From Lachnospiraceae bacterium (lineage in GTDB: Bacteria > Bacillota_A > Clostridia > Lachnospirales > Lachnospiraceae), in assembly GCA_016287765.1 (NCBI GenBank), contig JAEEWS010000031.1:1-33523 (forward strand): a stretch of DNA of 33,523 nt, read 5' to 3'. Below the pieces are notes generated by a model. The model did not search any database. It was not told the origin of the DNA and saw nothing but the letters and a program-made list of their open reading frames with translations. Positions 15,754 through 23,431 of the stretch are shown in pieces. The translations under genes were made by a program, and so were the position numbers. Numbering within the stretch: the first letter of the stretch is position 1; each line of letters begins with the position of its first letter.

Positions 15754-15790
15754 AAGGACGTTACATTTTAAGTGTAACGTCCTTTGTTTT
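15754..15790 (+). terminator. Intrinsic terminator after the ArsB/NhaD transporter
   Basis: A perfect 12-bp stem AAGGACGTTACA (15754-15765) / TGTAACGTCCTT (15773-15784) with a 7-nt loop, followed by TGTTTT. It lies between convergent genes and may also serve the minus-strand gene ending at 15835. Confidence 0.85.
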
Positions 15791-15834
15791 ATGCTCTCAT
15801 CTGACCGGATCAGGGCTGTTATCATATACAGGGA

Positions 15835-16521
15835 TCACAGTGTTATCACATAGAACTCATGACCGTGAAGAGTCTTAAGTTCAGGTGTGGCAGCGGCTGC
15901 TTCTTTCTTAAAATCATCCAGGCCGCGCTCTTTGGAAATGATGAGACGGGTGTAGGTCCTTCCCTCATCCATTGCCTTGTAATAGGCCACAGCCTCGTCA
16001 TAGAGGATCTTTGACAGCACATCCGGAGTACAGATCGTGGAATCCAGTACCAGGTTGTAATTGGTATAGTTAAAATAGTCGATGTCATAGATCTCTTTGT
16101 AACGCTTTTCTTCCTCGGCTACTCTGGCTTTAAGCTGAGCCTTGCAGTCTTCGGGAGAGGAGTATTTTTCCACATTTCCGCGATTGTCACCCATGATACG
16201 GGAAACAGCAGTGTCCAGAGCTACCGAAAGGAATACGCGGAAGGCTTTTCCTACAAAATGCCAGGCCAGACGCGAATCAAAAAAGATGTTATCTGCCTGT
16301 CTTTCCCTGGAGATCTGAGCCGAACGATCGTCGATCATGTGGTCATATTTAGAATCTTCGGACATGAGCTTGTTCATTTCCAGAACGGTGATACCCCGTT
16401 CCTCCGCCAGTTCTCTGATCACTTTTCCGGTGGAATAGATCTCGTAGCCGTATTCTTTCTCAAAGATCTTGCTGAGAGTGGATTTTCCGCTTCCCAGATT
16501 GCCTGTCAGTGTTATATGCAT
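15835..16521 (-). CDS. P-loop nucleotide kinase-like protein (cytidylate-kinase family)
   Basis: A 228-residue soluble protein. The N-terminus is a P-loop (GNLGSGKST, residues 7-15) on a short first strand (MHITLT), followed by STGKVIRELAEERG, as in archaeal-type cytidylate kinases and related NMP kinases. Arg-rich lid-like segments are seen (RIMGDNRGN, ARVAEEEKR). The C-terminal 50 or so residues (from about 180) extend beyond a minimal NMP kinase and contain a second domain-like piece ending in LHGHEFYVITL. It may phosphorylate a nucleotide or another small molecule. It forms an operon with the 79-aa gene 16 nt upstream. Confidence 0.75.
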   Translation of the reverse strand: MHITLTGNLGSGKSTLSKIFEKEYGYEIYSTGKVIRELAEERGITVLEMNKLMSEDSKYDHMIDDRSAQISRERQADNIFFDSRLAWHFVGKAFRVFLSVALDTAVSRIMGDNRGNVEKYSSPEDCKAQLKARVAEEEKRYKEIYDIDYFNYTNYNLVLDSTICTPDVLSKILYDEAVAYYKAMDEGRTYTRLIISKERGLDDFKKEAAAATPELKTLHGHEFYVITL

Positions 16522-16537
16522 AGTTTTCTCCTAAAGA

Positions 16538-16777
16538 TTATGTGTTTGGATTCATATTTTTAAGTTCCGCCAGAAGCTCAAGATCGCTCTGGGTGATCTT
16601 AAGGCTTGTTTCGATCTTTTCGCCGTCAGGTTCGGTAATGATCACCTCAATGACCATGTTTTCCTTGAAACCGCGCTTTTGAACCGCTTTCATGAAGGCG
16701 GGAAACTTTGGATGGTTTGACTTGAACCTGTTCCATGCGCCCATGAGCTTAAGCATATGGCCCATATTGTTTTCCAT
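16538..16777 (-). CDS. 79-residue soluble protein, unknown function
   Basis: A small protein with a helical N-terminus (MLKLMGAWNRFKSNHPKFPAF), a lysine-rich turn, then a beta-type stretch (MVIEVIITEPDGEKIETSLKI) and a C-terminal acidic helix (SDLELLAELKN). It looks like a typical conserved clostridial small protein, but I cannot assign a function. It has a good promoter (16814-16842) and an AAGGAG ribosome site. It is the first gene of a two-gene operon with the kinase-like protein. Confidence 0.75.
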   Translation of the reverse strand: MENNMGHMLKLMGAWNRFKSNHPKFPAFMKAVQKRGFKENMVIEVIITEPDGEKIETSLKITQSDLELLAELKNMNPNT

Positions 16778-16813
16778 AGCCGATTCTCCTTGCTGTGTTA
16801 AATATTAAACATC

Positions 16814-16842
16814 ATTATATATATACAAAATGGAAATTTCAA
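16814..16842 (-). promoter_or_regulatory. Promoter of the 79-aa protein and kinase operon
   Basis: On the minus strand, TTGAAA (16837-16842), a 17-nt spacer and TATAAT (16814-16819), with an AT-rich TATATATA just upstream of the -10 box. Confidence 0.7.
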
Positions 16843-16864
16843 TAGGCAAAGGTTACAAAAACTC

Positions 16865-16893
16865 TCGCTTTTTAGGCCGGTCTAAAGTATAAT
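16865..16893 (+). promoter_or_regulatory. Promoter placed directly on the VanZ start codon
   Basis: A consensus TATAAT at 16888-16893 lies only 7 nt before the ATG at 16901. The -35 region (TCGCTT, 16865-16870) is weak. The expected transcription start coincides with the start codon. Confidence 0.5.
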
Positions 16894-16900
16894 GTGAAAC

Positions 16901-17431
16901 ATGAAAAATAACCTTTTTAAGAAAATTGCATCGATTATCCCTGCCCTTCTCACGGAAGCCATGGTCTTCTTTTTTTCAAGTCAGGACGGTAACGAATCCG
17001 GGGCATTAAGCGGAGGAATCACCGAGAAGGTGGCAAGGTTCCTTTACCGTTTCTTCGGTAACGGAAGGAGCGAAGAGGAGTCTCTTATCTTCCTTGAAAA
17101 CCTTGAAACCGTTATCCGAAAGATGGGTCACGCAGGAGAGCACGGGCTTTTAATGCTGGCGGTATTTCTCCCCGTAACGGTCTTTACCCGTAAAAAAGAA
17201 GGTCACCTTCCTTTGCTTACGCGGCTTTGCCTGAGCTTTTTGATCACCGTGATATTGGCAGCTTCCGATGAGATCCACCAGCTTTTTGTGGCAGGCAGAG
17301 CCTGTCAGGCGACGGATGTGCTGATCGATGCTTCCGGCGCACTTGCCATGGGGCTTGCGATAACGGTCATTGACCTCATCATCAGATATTTCAAAAATAA
17401 AAGCAAACAAAAAACTCTTTACACCGGTTGA
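16901..17431 (+). CDS. VanZ-like membrane protein
   Basis: A 176-residue membrane protein with about four to five helices. It carries the VanZ-family signatures FFFSSQDGNESG near residues 23-34, KMGHAGEHGLLML in the middle, and SDEIHQLFVAGRACQATDVLIDASGA near 127-152. VanZ relatives are widespread in Firmicutes and are linked to teicoplanin resistance or envelope functions; the exact biochemical role is not settled. There is no ribosome site before the ATG, and an in-frame TGA lies two codons upstream, so no earlier start is possible. The stop codon sits in the loop of a bidirectional terminator. Confidence 0.9.
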   Translation: MKNNLFKKIASIIPALLTEAMVFFFSSQDGNESGALSGGITEKVARFLYRFFGNGRSEEESLIFLENLETVIRKMGHAGEHGLLMLAVFLPVTVFTRKKEGHLPLLTRLCLSFLITVILAASDEIHQLFVAGRACQATDVLIDASGALAMGLAITVIDLIIRYFKNKSKQKTLYTG

Positions 17432-17452
17432 ACAGTGTAAAGAGTTTTTTTT
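17412..17452. terminator. Bidirectional terminator shared by VanZ and nucleoside permease genes
   Basis: A perfect 13-bp stem AAACTCTTTACAC (17412-17424) / GTGTAAAGAGTTT (17435-17447) with a 10-nt loop. T runs on the plus strand and A runs on the other side give U tracts in both directions. The VanZ stop (17429-17431) lies in the loop, and the minus-strand permease stop (17451-17453) abuts it. Confidence 0.9.
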
Positions 17453-18407
17453 ATCTTTCTTCTCTGAAGTAAGTGATTCCCAGGCCTGCGGGAGGCTGGT
17501 TTTCTCTCTTCTTTCTGATACTGGTCAGGATCAGCACCACGATGGTGAAAACGTAGGGCAGGAGCTTGATCAGAGGAGTCATCGCCATGGGAAGCTGTAT
17601 GCCCAGGATACTGGAGGCATATGCATTGGCGATATACAAAAGTCCGAACACGAAGGAACCTGCGATACAGATGTGAGGCTTCCAAAGGGAGAAGATGACC
17701 AGAGCCACGGAGAGCCATCCGAGGGCCTCAATGGAAAGGTAAGCTTCCTGGGAACCTGCGTAGTCCATGATGTAGTACAGACCGCCGAGACCGGCTATGC
17801 CCGATCCGATGATCGTTGCCAGATATTTGTAAGCTGTAACGTTTATGCCCACAGCATCTGCGGTGGCGGCGCTTTCTCCGATGGCACGAAGGTTGAGACC
17901 TGTTTTCGTGCGATAGAGGAAGTAGGAAACCAGGATCGCGGTGATGAGGGCGATAAATGTCATAACTCCGCAATACTTAAGGGAGTTGGTCAGATTAGCG
18001 AAGGGAGCGCGGAAGTACTCCAGTGCATAGAGATACTCGTGGGCTCCGATCCTTGTAAGCCTTGACATTATAAATTTGGTGATGCCCACGCCGAAGGTGG
18101 TGAGAGCAAGACCTGTAACATTCTGGTTGGAATGGAGTGAAACCGTAAGGAAACTGTAGATCACTCCCATGAGCCCTGCACTTACAAAGCAGGCGATAAG
18201 GGCGATCAAAACGATCAAAAAGCCCGGAAGGTTGTGGCCGTACATGAGCTGCAAAGCCACACAGCCGCCGGCTGCCCCCACGCTCATTACGCCCGGGATA
18301 CCCAGGTTCAGGTGGCCCACCTTTTCGGTGATGATCTCGCCGGTAGCGCCCAAAAGGAAGATTATTCCGATGGAAAAGGAGGAGAGAAGATAGTTTACTA
18401 TGCTCAT
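17451..18407 (-). CDS. nupQ: Nucleoside ABC transporter permease 2 (NupQ/YufQ type)
   Basis: A 318-residue inner-membrane permease with about eight to ten helices, of the BPD_transp_2 (branched-chain/sugar/nucleoside) family. Features include the GATGEIITEKVGHLNLGIPG segment near residues 20-39, characteristic of this permease class, and GINVTAYKYLATIIG with a following loop near 200. It is the last gene of the nucleoside import operon and overlaps the stop of the other permease by 1 nt. With NupP it should form the heterodimeric channel for purine/pyrimidine nucleosides. It ends in a bidirectional terminator. The symbol is by homology to the Bacillus naming. Confidence 0.88.
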   Translation of the reverse strand: MSIVNYLLSSFSIGIIFLLGATGEIITEKVGHLNLGIPGVMSVGAAGGCVALQLMYGHNLPGFLIVLIALIACFVSAGLMGVIYSFLTVSLHSNQNVTGLALTTFGVGITKFIMSRLTRIGAHEYLYALEYFRAPFANLTNSLKYCGVMTFIALITAILVSYFLYRTKTGLNLRAIGESAATADAVGINVTAYKYLATIIGSGIAGLGGLYYIMDYAGSQEAYLSIEALGWLSVALVIFSLWKPHICIAGSFVFGLLYIANAYASSILGIQLPMAMTPLIKLLPYVFTIVVLILTSIRKKRENQPPAGLGITYFREER

Positions 18408-19498
18408 TACTTTGCCTCCTTTGCTGCCTTATGGCGGAAATTGATCTTATAATAAATGAAGAATTCGCAACCTATGATAAAGAAGATGATGATGCCCACG
18501 ATGACCGAAGGGAAGGCCGAGTCAATGTTAAAGTCCGTGGAGATCTGTGACGCACCCTGATCCAGGAAAGTGATGAGGAAGGAGGTGAGAGCCATGGATA
18601 TGGGATTGAACTTGGCCAGCCAGCTTACCATGATGGCTGTGAAGCCCTGTCCTCCGATGGTGGCGGTGGTTACCGAGTGATCCAGTGCGGAAACGATGAG
18701 GAAACCTGCCAGTCCGCAAAGAGCACCGGATATGGTCATGGTGCGGATTATGACCTTCTTTACGTTGATGCCGATGTAGAGAGCTGTCTTTTGGCTTTCA
18801 CCTACGACCGAGATCTCATAACCGTGCTTTGAGTAATTCAGGTAAACATATAAGCCCACGGTAAGGATAGCGACCACAAGGATCAAAAGGAAGTACTCAT
18901 GCCCTACCTTGGGAAGATAGCCGTGGGACAGCATTCCGAGACTGGAGCTTCCGCTGGGGGTCCAGATCATCAGGAAGTAGGAAACGATAAACGTGGCTAT
19001 ATAGTTCATCATCAATGTGAACAGGGTCTCGTTGGTGTTCCAGAGAGCCTTGCATACAGCGGGGATAACGCCCCAGACAGCGCCGATGACCACGGATGAA
19101 ACAAACATGATCACAAGGAGAAGTGCGTTGGGGATCTTGCCGCCGAGATTGATTATGCAGGCTACGGAAGCAAGGGCTCCGATCAGCGCCTGACCTTCCG
19201 CACCGATGTTCCAGAACTTCATTCTGAAGGCGGGGGTCACTGCCAGGGAAATGCAAAGGAGCACTGCCAGGTCCTTAAGGAATTTCCAGATCCTTCTCTT
19301 GGAGCCGAAGGAGCCGGAGATCATGGAACTCAGCATTTTGATGGGGTTGATGCCGATAAGGATGTATGATAAAAGCATACATATCATCAACGCCAGCACG
19401 ACTGCGATGACGCGGACTGCAGCCTTGTTGAGTATGGGCATATCGTCCCGCTTGGTTATATGGAAGAGAGGTTCTTTTTCGATATGTGCTTTACTCAT
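18407..19498 (-). CDS. nupP: Nucleoside ABC transporter permease 1 (NupP/YufP type)
   Basis: A 363-residue permease, larger than its partner, with the FWNIGAEGQALIGALAS motif of the sugar/nucleoside permease class and WNTNETLFTLMMNYIA. The frame is open to an ATG at 19525. I prefer the internal ATG at 19498 (MSKAHIEKEPLF) because AGAGAGG lies at good distance there and the start then overlaps the ATPase stop by only 8 nt (ATGAGTAA), giving normal translational coupling. It has a basic cytoplasmic N-terminus and about ten helices. It pairs with NupQ and is energised by the double ATPase encoded upstream. Confidence 0.87.
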   Translation of the reverse strand: MSKAHIEKEPLFHITKRDDMPILNKAAVRVIAVVLALMICMLLSYILIGINPIKMLSSMISGSFGSKRRIWKFLKDLAVLLCISLAVTPAFRMKFWNIGAEGQALIGALASVACIINLGGKIPNALLLVIMFVSSVVIGAVWGVIPAVCKALWNTNETLFTLMMNYIATFIVSYFLMIWTPSGSSSLGMLSHGYLPKVGHEYFLLILVVAILTVGLYVYLNYSKHGYEISVVGESQKTALYIGINVKKVIIRTMTISGALCGLAGFLIVSALDHSVTTATIGGQGFTAIMVSWLAKFNPISMALTSFLITFLDQGASQISTDFNIDSAFPSVIVGIIIFFIIGCEFFIYYKINFRHKAAKEAK

Positions 19499-21041
19499 TG
19501 GACTTGACCTCTCTTTCTTCTTCATGGGATTTGGTCATAAGCAGACCTACCTCTTCCTTGGTAACTGTGCGGCCGTCACATATGCCTGTAATGCGGCCGG
19601 AATTTATGACCACTATACGGTCGCAGAGCTCCAGGAGCACGTCCAGGTCTTCACCTACGAAGATTACGGAAACGCCGCTTTCTTTCTGCTTGTTCAGAAG
19701 ATTGTATATGGTGTAGGAAGAGTTGATATCCAGACCGCGGACGGGATAGGCTACCATGAGTACGGTAGGAGCCGCTGCGATCTCACGGCCTACAAGCACC
19801 TTTTGAACGTTACCGCCGGACAGCTTCCTGACTTCGGTGCTGACGCCGGGAGTGTTCACCTGAAGGCTTTCGATGATCTCGGAGGCAAGAGCTTTGGGCC
19901 TTGCGCGGTCCACGAACATGGACTTTCCTCTTCTGTAGGAACGGAGCATCATGTTATCCGTGATGTTCATGTTTCCTACCAGACCCATGCCCAGACGATC
20001 TTCGGGAACGAAGGAAAGACGTACGCCCAGGTTTCTGATCTGGAGCGGAGTCTTGTTCCTTAGATCCACGGTATCACCGGTCTTGGGGTTATTGTAAATG
20101 ATATCGCCTTCGTTAAGGGGATAGAGACCTGCTATGGCTTCCAGAAGTTCACGCTGGCCGCTTCCGGCTATGCCTGCTATACCCAGGATCTCGCCGCTTC
20201 TTGCTTCGAAGGAGATGTTGTCAAGGACTTTAAGGCCTTCGTCGTCCGTGGCGGAAAGACCTTCCACCTTAAGGCGGACAACCGAGTTCTTGGGTTCTGT
20301 TCTTTCTATATTAAGAGATATTTTTTGACCTACCATCATCTCGGTAAGGGAGCTTTCCGTAGCATCCTTGGTATCCACGGTGGCGATGTGCTCGCCCTTA
20401 CGAAGGACGGCCACACGGTCGGAGATCTCAAGAACCTCGTGAAGCTTGTGGGTGATGATTATGATGGATTTGCCGTCGGCGCGCATGTTCCTTAAGACCT
20501 CGAAAAGATTTCTGGTCTCCTGGGGAGTTAGAACGGCCGTGGGCTCGTCGAGAATAAGTATGTCCGCGTTACGATAAAGGACCTTGATGATCTCAACGGT
20601 CTGCTTTTCCGAAACGGACATTTCATATATTTTCTTTTTGGGATCCACGGTAAAACCGTAGCGCTCGGTGATCTCCGCCACACGGTTGTTAACGTCGCTC
20701 AGATTGAAGCGCTTCTTTTCGGAATCGCCCAGAACGATGTTCTCGCCTGCGGTGAAGATGTCTACCAGTTTAAAGTGCTGGTGGACCATTCCTATCTTAT
20801 AACGGAATGCATCCTTGGGGGAACGGATGATGACAGGCTCTCCGTCTACGAAGATCTCTCCCTCGTCGGGGAAATATATGCCTGAGATCATGTTCATCAG
20901 GGTAGTCTTTCCGCAGCCGTTCTCGCCGAGAATAGCCAGGATCTCACCCTTATAAACATCAAGAGAAACGTCGTGATTGGCCACTACGTTTCCGAATGTT
21001 TTTGTGATGTGCTTTAATTCGAGAGCAAGCTCTTTTTTCAA
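19491..21041 (-). CDS. nupO: Nucleoside ABC transporter ATPase with two ABC domains (NupO/YufO type)
   Basis: A 516-residue peripheral ATPase with duplicated domains, as in sugar and nucleoside importers. Domain 1 has Walker A GENGCGKTT near residues 39-47 and Walker B ILILDEPTAVL. Its signature is the divergent MSVSEKQTVEI rather than LSGGQ. Domain 2 has GIAGSGQREL in place of a classical Walker A and a KLSGGNVQK signature. In the second Walker B (TVLMVAYPVRGLD) the usual DEP/SEP is replaced by AYP, which is common for the degenerate site of the sugar/nucleoside importer ATPases. It should drive NupP/NupQ. It has its own promoter (21084-21112) behind the bmpA terminator. Confidence 0.9.
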   Translation of the reverse strand: MKKELALELKHITKTFGNVVANHDVSLDVYKGEILAILGENGCGKTTLMNMISGIYFPDEGEIFVDGEPVIIRSPKDAFRYKIGMVHQHFKLVDIFTAGENIVLGDSEKKRFNLSDVNNRVAEITERYGFTVDPKKKIYEMSVSEKQTVEIIKVLYRNADILILDEPTAVLTPQETRNLFEVLRNMRADGKSIIIITHKLHEVLEISDRVAVLRKGEHIATVDTKDATESSLTEMMVGQKISLNIERTEPKNSVVRLKVEGLSATDDEGLKVLDNISFEARSGEILGIAGIAGSGQRELLEAIAGLYPLNEGDIIYNNPKTGDTVDLRNKTPLQIRNLGVRLSFVPEDRLGMGLVGNMNITDNMMLRSYRRGKSMFVDRARPKALASEIIESLQVNTPGVSTEVRKLSGGNVQKVLVGREIAAAPTVLMVAYPVRGLDINSSYTIYNLLNKQKESGVSVIFVGEDLDVLLELCDRIVVINSGRITGICDGRTVTKEEVGLLMTKSHEEEREVKSNE

Positions 21042-21083
21042 GTTGAGTTACCTCCGCCGGGTTATTCATTTCACAACTAATTC

Positions 21084-21112
21084 AGTATAATTCGCATGGG
21101 GTTAAAAGTCAA
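21084..21112 (-). promoter_or_regulatory. Internal promoter for nupOPQ
   Basis: On the minus strand, TTGACT (21107-21112), a 17-nt spacer and TATACT (21084-21089). It lies between the bmpA terminator and nupO, followed by a GGCGGAGG ribosome site. Confidence 0.6.
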
Positions 21113-21148
21113 TTGAAAGAAAAGGGCGGAGTCCAAAATGACTCCGCC
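21111..21148 (-). terminator. Intrinsic terminator between bmpA and nupO
   Basis: A perfect 9-bp G+C-rich stem GGCGGAGTC (21140-21148 read on the minus strand) / GACTCCGCC (21125-21133), with a 6-nt loop, then CTTTTCTTT. It would make the binding-protein message more abundant than the ABC message. Confidence 0.8.
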
Positions 21149-21177
21149 GGATTAAGGTATTCTTTTTGGAAGAATGA

Positions 21178-22365
21178 TCAATACTTAGCGTTGAGAAGAG
21201 TGATACCATCGATCTGAGCGTCAAAGTAAGGAGCGGAACGGAACTCAGACTCGCTGAAGTAGCCATTCTTGATAACGTTTGTGTCAGGTGTGAATGCATC
21301 GTCTGTATCAACGTCTGCAAGGTAGTCGGTAAGCTTAGCGCCCTTTACGGTGAAGTTGTTTGTATCGAACACCTTTACGGAACCGTTAAGAAGATTTGCC
21401 TTAACTTCGTCGATCTTCTTCTGTGTATCAGCTGCTGCAGCCTTTGTGTTAACATCTGTAAGAACTACGGAACCAGTGGAGATGGTACCTGTCCAGTCTG
21501 TGGCAATTGCTTCACCCTTGATCTTCTGGTTGATGATGTACTCGAAGTAAGGAGCCCAGTTAATTCTTGAAGAAACGATGAAAGTGTTGGGGCAAGCTGC
21601 TGCTGTGCTTCCGTTGTAGGAAACGTTGGGAACCTTACGCTCTTCGCAGATGGAAGGAGCACCCATGGAATCCGCATGCTGGGAAATAAGTACGCAACCG
21701 TTGTCGATAAGAGCTGCTGCTGCGTTCTTCTCCTCGATCTCATCGTACCAGGAACCTGTGAACTGAACTTCCATGGTTACTTCGGGAACGATGGACTTAA
21801 CGCCGAGGAAGAAGGATGTATAACCGGAAATAACTTCTGCGTATGTGAAAGCGCCTACATAACCGATCTTGGGAACGATGGAAGAATTAGCCTTCATCAT
21901 TTCCTGAAGCTTGAGACCTGCAGCAACACCCGCAAGGTAACGGCCTTCATAGATGGATGCAAATGCGTTGTGGAAGTTTGCAAGCTTCTCTGTGTGAGCC
22001 ATTGTACCGGTAGCGTGGCAGAACTCAACATTCTTGAATTCCTTAGCTGCCTTGAGCATATATGTTTCATGACCAAAGCTGTCTGCGAAAACGATGTCGC
22101 AACCCTGATCTACAAGGTCAGCTGCTGCTTCATAGCAGGCATTGCCTTCCTCAATGTTTCTTCTGATAACAACCTGATCATCCTTGAGACCCAGGTTCTT
22201 TGCGGCGTCATTGATACCGTTGATGAAGTTTAAGTCGTAGGTTGATGCTTCGTCGTGAAGAAGGATAACACCGATCTTGACATCGGATTTGGAATCCTTG
22301 CTGCCACATGCTGCTGCGGAAAGCATCATCGCACAAACAAGAATCATGCATAAAAGCTTTTTCAT
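21178..22365 (-). CDS. bmpA: Nucleoside-binding lipoprotein (BmpA/PnrA family)
   Basis: A 395-residue substrate-binding lipoprotein of the basic membrane protein/PnrA family, which captures purine and other nucleosides for the ABC importer encoded downstream. The start at 22365 (MKKLLCMILV) is chosen because GGAGGA lies 8 nt upstream and the product then has a proper signal peptide with a lipobox ending SAAAC, the lipidated Cys being Cys20. An extended frame to 22446 would bury the signal. Bmp features include KIGVILLHDEAS, the GCDIVFADSFGHE loop, and GKVxAGVAAG-like RYLAGVAAGLKLQ. It is followed by a terminator, then nupOPQ. Confidence 0.92.
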   Translation of the reverse strand: MKKLLCMILVCAMMLSAAACGSKDSKSDVKIGVILLHDEASTYDLNFINGINDAAKNLGLKDDQVVIRRNIEEGNACYEAAADLVDQGCDIVFADSFGHETYMLKAAKEFKNVEFCHATGTMAHTEKLANFHNAFASIYEGRYLAGVAAGLKLQEMMKANSSIVPKIGYVGAFTYAEVISGYTSFFLGVKSIVPEVTMEVQFTGSWYDEIEEKNAAAALIDNGCVLISQHADSMGAPSICEERKVPNVSYNGSTAAACPNTFIVSSRINWAPYFEYIINQKIKGEAIATDWTGTISTGSVVLTDVNTKAAAADTQKKIDEVKANLLNGSVKVFDTNNFTVKGAKLTDYLADVDTDDAFTPDTNVIKNGYFSESEFRSAPYFDAQIDGITLLNAKY

Positions 22366-22408
22366 AAAAATTTTCCTCCGTTTTACATTTGTTTTTACGA
22401 AATATTTA

Positions 22409-22464
22409 AAGGGGAATGTTTCCCCTTCATCTCGAATTATATGCAAATCTAAATTTTTTGTAAA
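22409..22464 (-). promoter_or_regulatory. Promoter and 5' hairpin of bmpA
   Basis: On the minus strand, TTTACA (22459-22464), a 17-nt spacer and TATAAT (22436-22441) give a start near 22429. The message would begin just upstream of a perfect 8-bp hairpin, AAGGGGAA/TTCCCCTT (22409-22427, 3-nt loop). Such a stem at the 5' end could stabilise the abundant binding-protein mRNA or be an operator. Confidence 0.65.
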
Positions 22465-22511
22465 ACAGATTTTTTTAATCGGATTTATAAGAAATGCTTA
22501 ATGCGGGATTC

Positions 22512-22706
22512 AAAATGAGCCTCAGGGACGGGGTTATGGGTTCACTTTTTGAGCCTTTGGGGACGGGGTTATAGGTTCACTTTTTGACACCCGGGGACGG
22601 GGTTAGGGGTTCATTTTGGCGCTTTGCGCCGAAAAATGAACCCCTAACCCCGTCCCCGGGTGTCAAAAAGTGAGCCACCAACCCCGTCCCCAAAGGTTCA
22701 TTTTTT
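22512..22706. repeat. G-rich palindromic repeat cluster E
   Basis: Three G-strand units lie near 22524, 22559 and 22593. Next comes the hairpin core GGCGC-TTT-GCGCC (22618-22630), then two C-strand units. It is the mirror of cluster A, and its asymmetric core is the exact reverse complement of the core at 166-178. It lies between the bmpA promoter and nth and extends into the 3' end of nth. Confidence 0.9.
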
Positions 22707-23324
22707 CTCCGCACAGTATTCCCTCAAAAAGCATTCTTCGCATTTTGGTCTCTGGGCACTGCAGATCTCACGCCCGAAGGTGATGATGTGCAGGTTCCAC
22801 AATATCCAATGATCCTTGGGCAATGCTTTCTCCAGATCATGCTCTATCTTTTCCGGCTCGGTATTTTCAGTCATGCCCAGTCTCTTCGATATCCTTTTCA
22901 CATGAGTATCCACAACGATGCTTGGAATGTGATATACATTCCCCAATATAACATTGGCGGTTTTTCTGCCTACTCCGGGAAGAGCCGTAAGCTCTTCCAT
23001 GGTTTCGGGTACTTCGCCCTTGTACTTTTCTGCCAGCATCTTGGAACAGTTTATGATATTGGCAGCCTTATTGTGATAGAACCCCACCTCATGGATCTCC
23101 TCTTCCACTTCCCTAAGATCTGCTTTGGAAAGAGCAAAAGCATCCGGGTAATGCTTAAACAGATGTCTTGTTACCAGGTTCACTCTTTTATCCGTACATT
23201 GAGCCGAAAGTATGGTGGCTATCAAAAGTTCAAAGGCGTTATTATATTCCAGGAAGCAATACATTTCCGTTCCGTATTGCTTATCAAGTATTTCCAGTAT
23301 TTTTCTTGTTCTTTCGGTAACCAT
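22698..23324 (-). CDS. nth: Endonuclease III (DNA glycosylase/AP lyase)
   Basis: A 208-residue base-excision repair enzyme that removes oxidised pyrimidines and nicks AP sites. The helix-hairpin-helix LPGVGRKTA carries catalytic Lys121, and Asp139 is in VVDTHVKR. The iron-sulphur cluster ligands are Cys188, Cys195, Cys198 and Cys204 with spacing 6-2-5. The start at 23324 is preferred to the upstream ATG at 23360 because GCGAGGAAAA lies at ribosome-site distance and the E. coli-like length results. The last codon and the TGA stop (AAATGA) lie within the terminal AAAATGA of repeat cluster E. The enzyme looks complete. Confidence 0.95.
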   Translation of the reverse strand: MVTERTRKILEILDKQYGTEMYCFLEYNNAFELLIATILSAQCTDKRVNLVTRHLFKHYPDAFALSKADLREVEEEIHEVGFYHNKAANIINCSKMLAEKYKGEVPETMEELTALPGVGRKTANVILGNVYHIPSIVVDTHVKRISKRLGMTENTEPEKIEHDLEKALPKDHWILWNLHIITFGREICSAQRPKCEECFLREYCAEKK

Positions 23325-23394
23325 AGTGTTTTCCTCGCTATTAAATCGTGATTTAACCATAAAATATAATCCGAATTTTGCTTATAACAGAACA

Positions 23395-23419
23395 GAACCG
23401 GGCATGATCTGTCCGGTTC
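23395..23419 (-). terminator. Possible terminator after the beta-CASP hydrolase
   Basis: A perfect 7-bp stem, GAACCGG (23395-23401) / CCGGTTC (23413-23419), with an 11-nt loop lies between the hydrolase and nth. The following sequence on the minus strand (TGTTCTGTTAT) is only moderately T-rich, so termination may be partial. Confidence 0.4.
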
Positions 23420-23431
23420 CGTAATCTCGGA

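Noticed and set aside
19491..21041. Frameshift or decay in the nucleoside ATPase, because its domain 2 lacks a classical Walker B
   Set aside because: Degenerate second sites are normal for this importer class. The reading frame is intact and the neighbours are complete.
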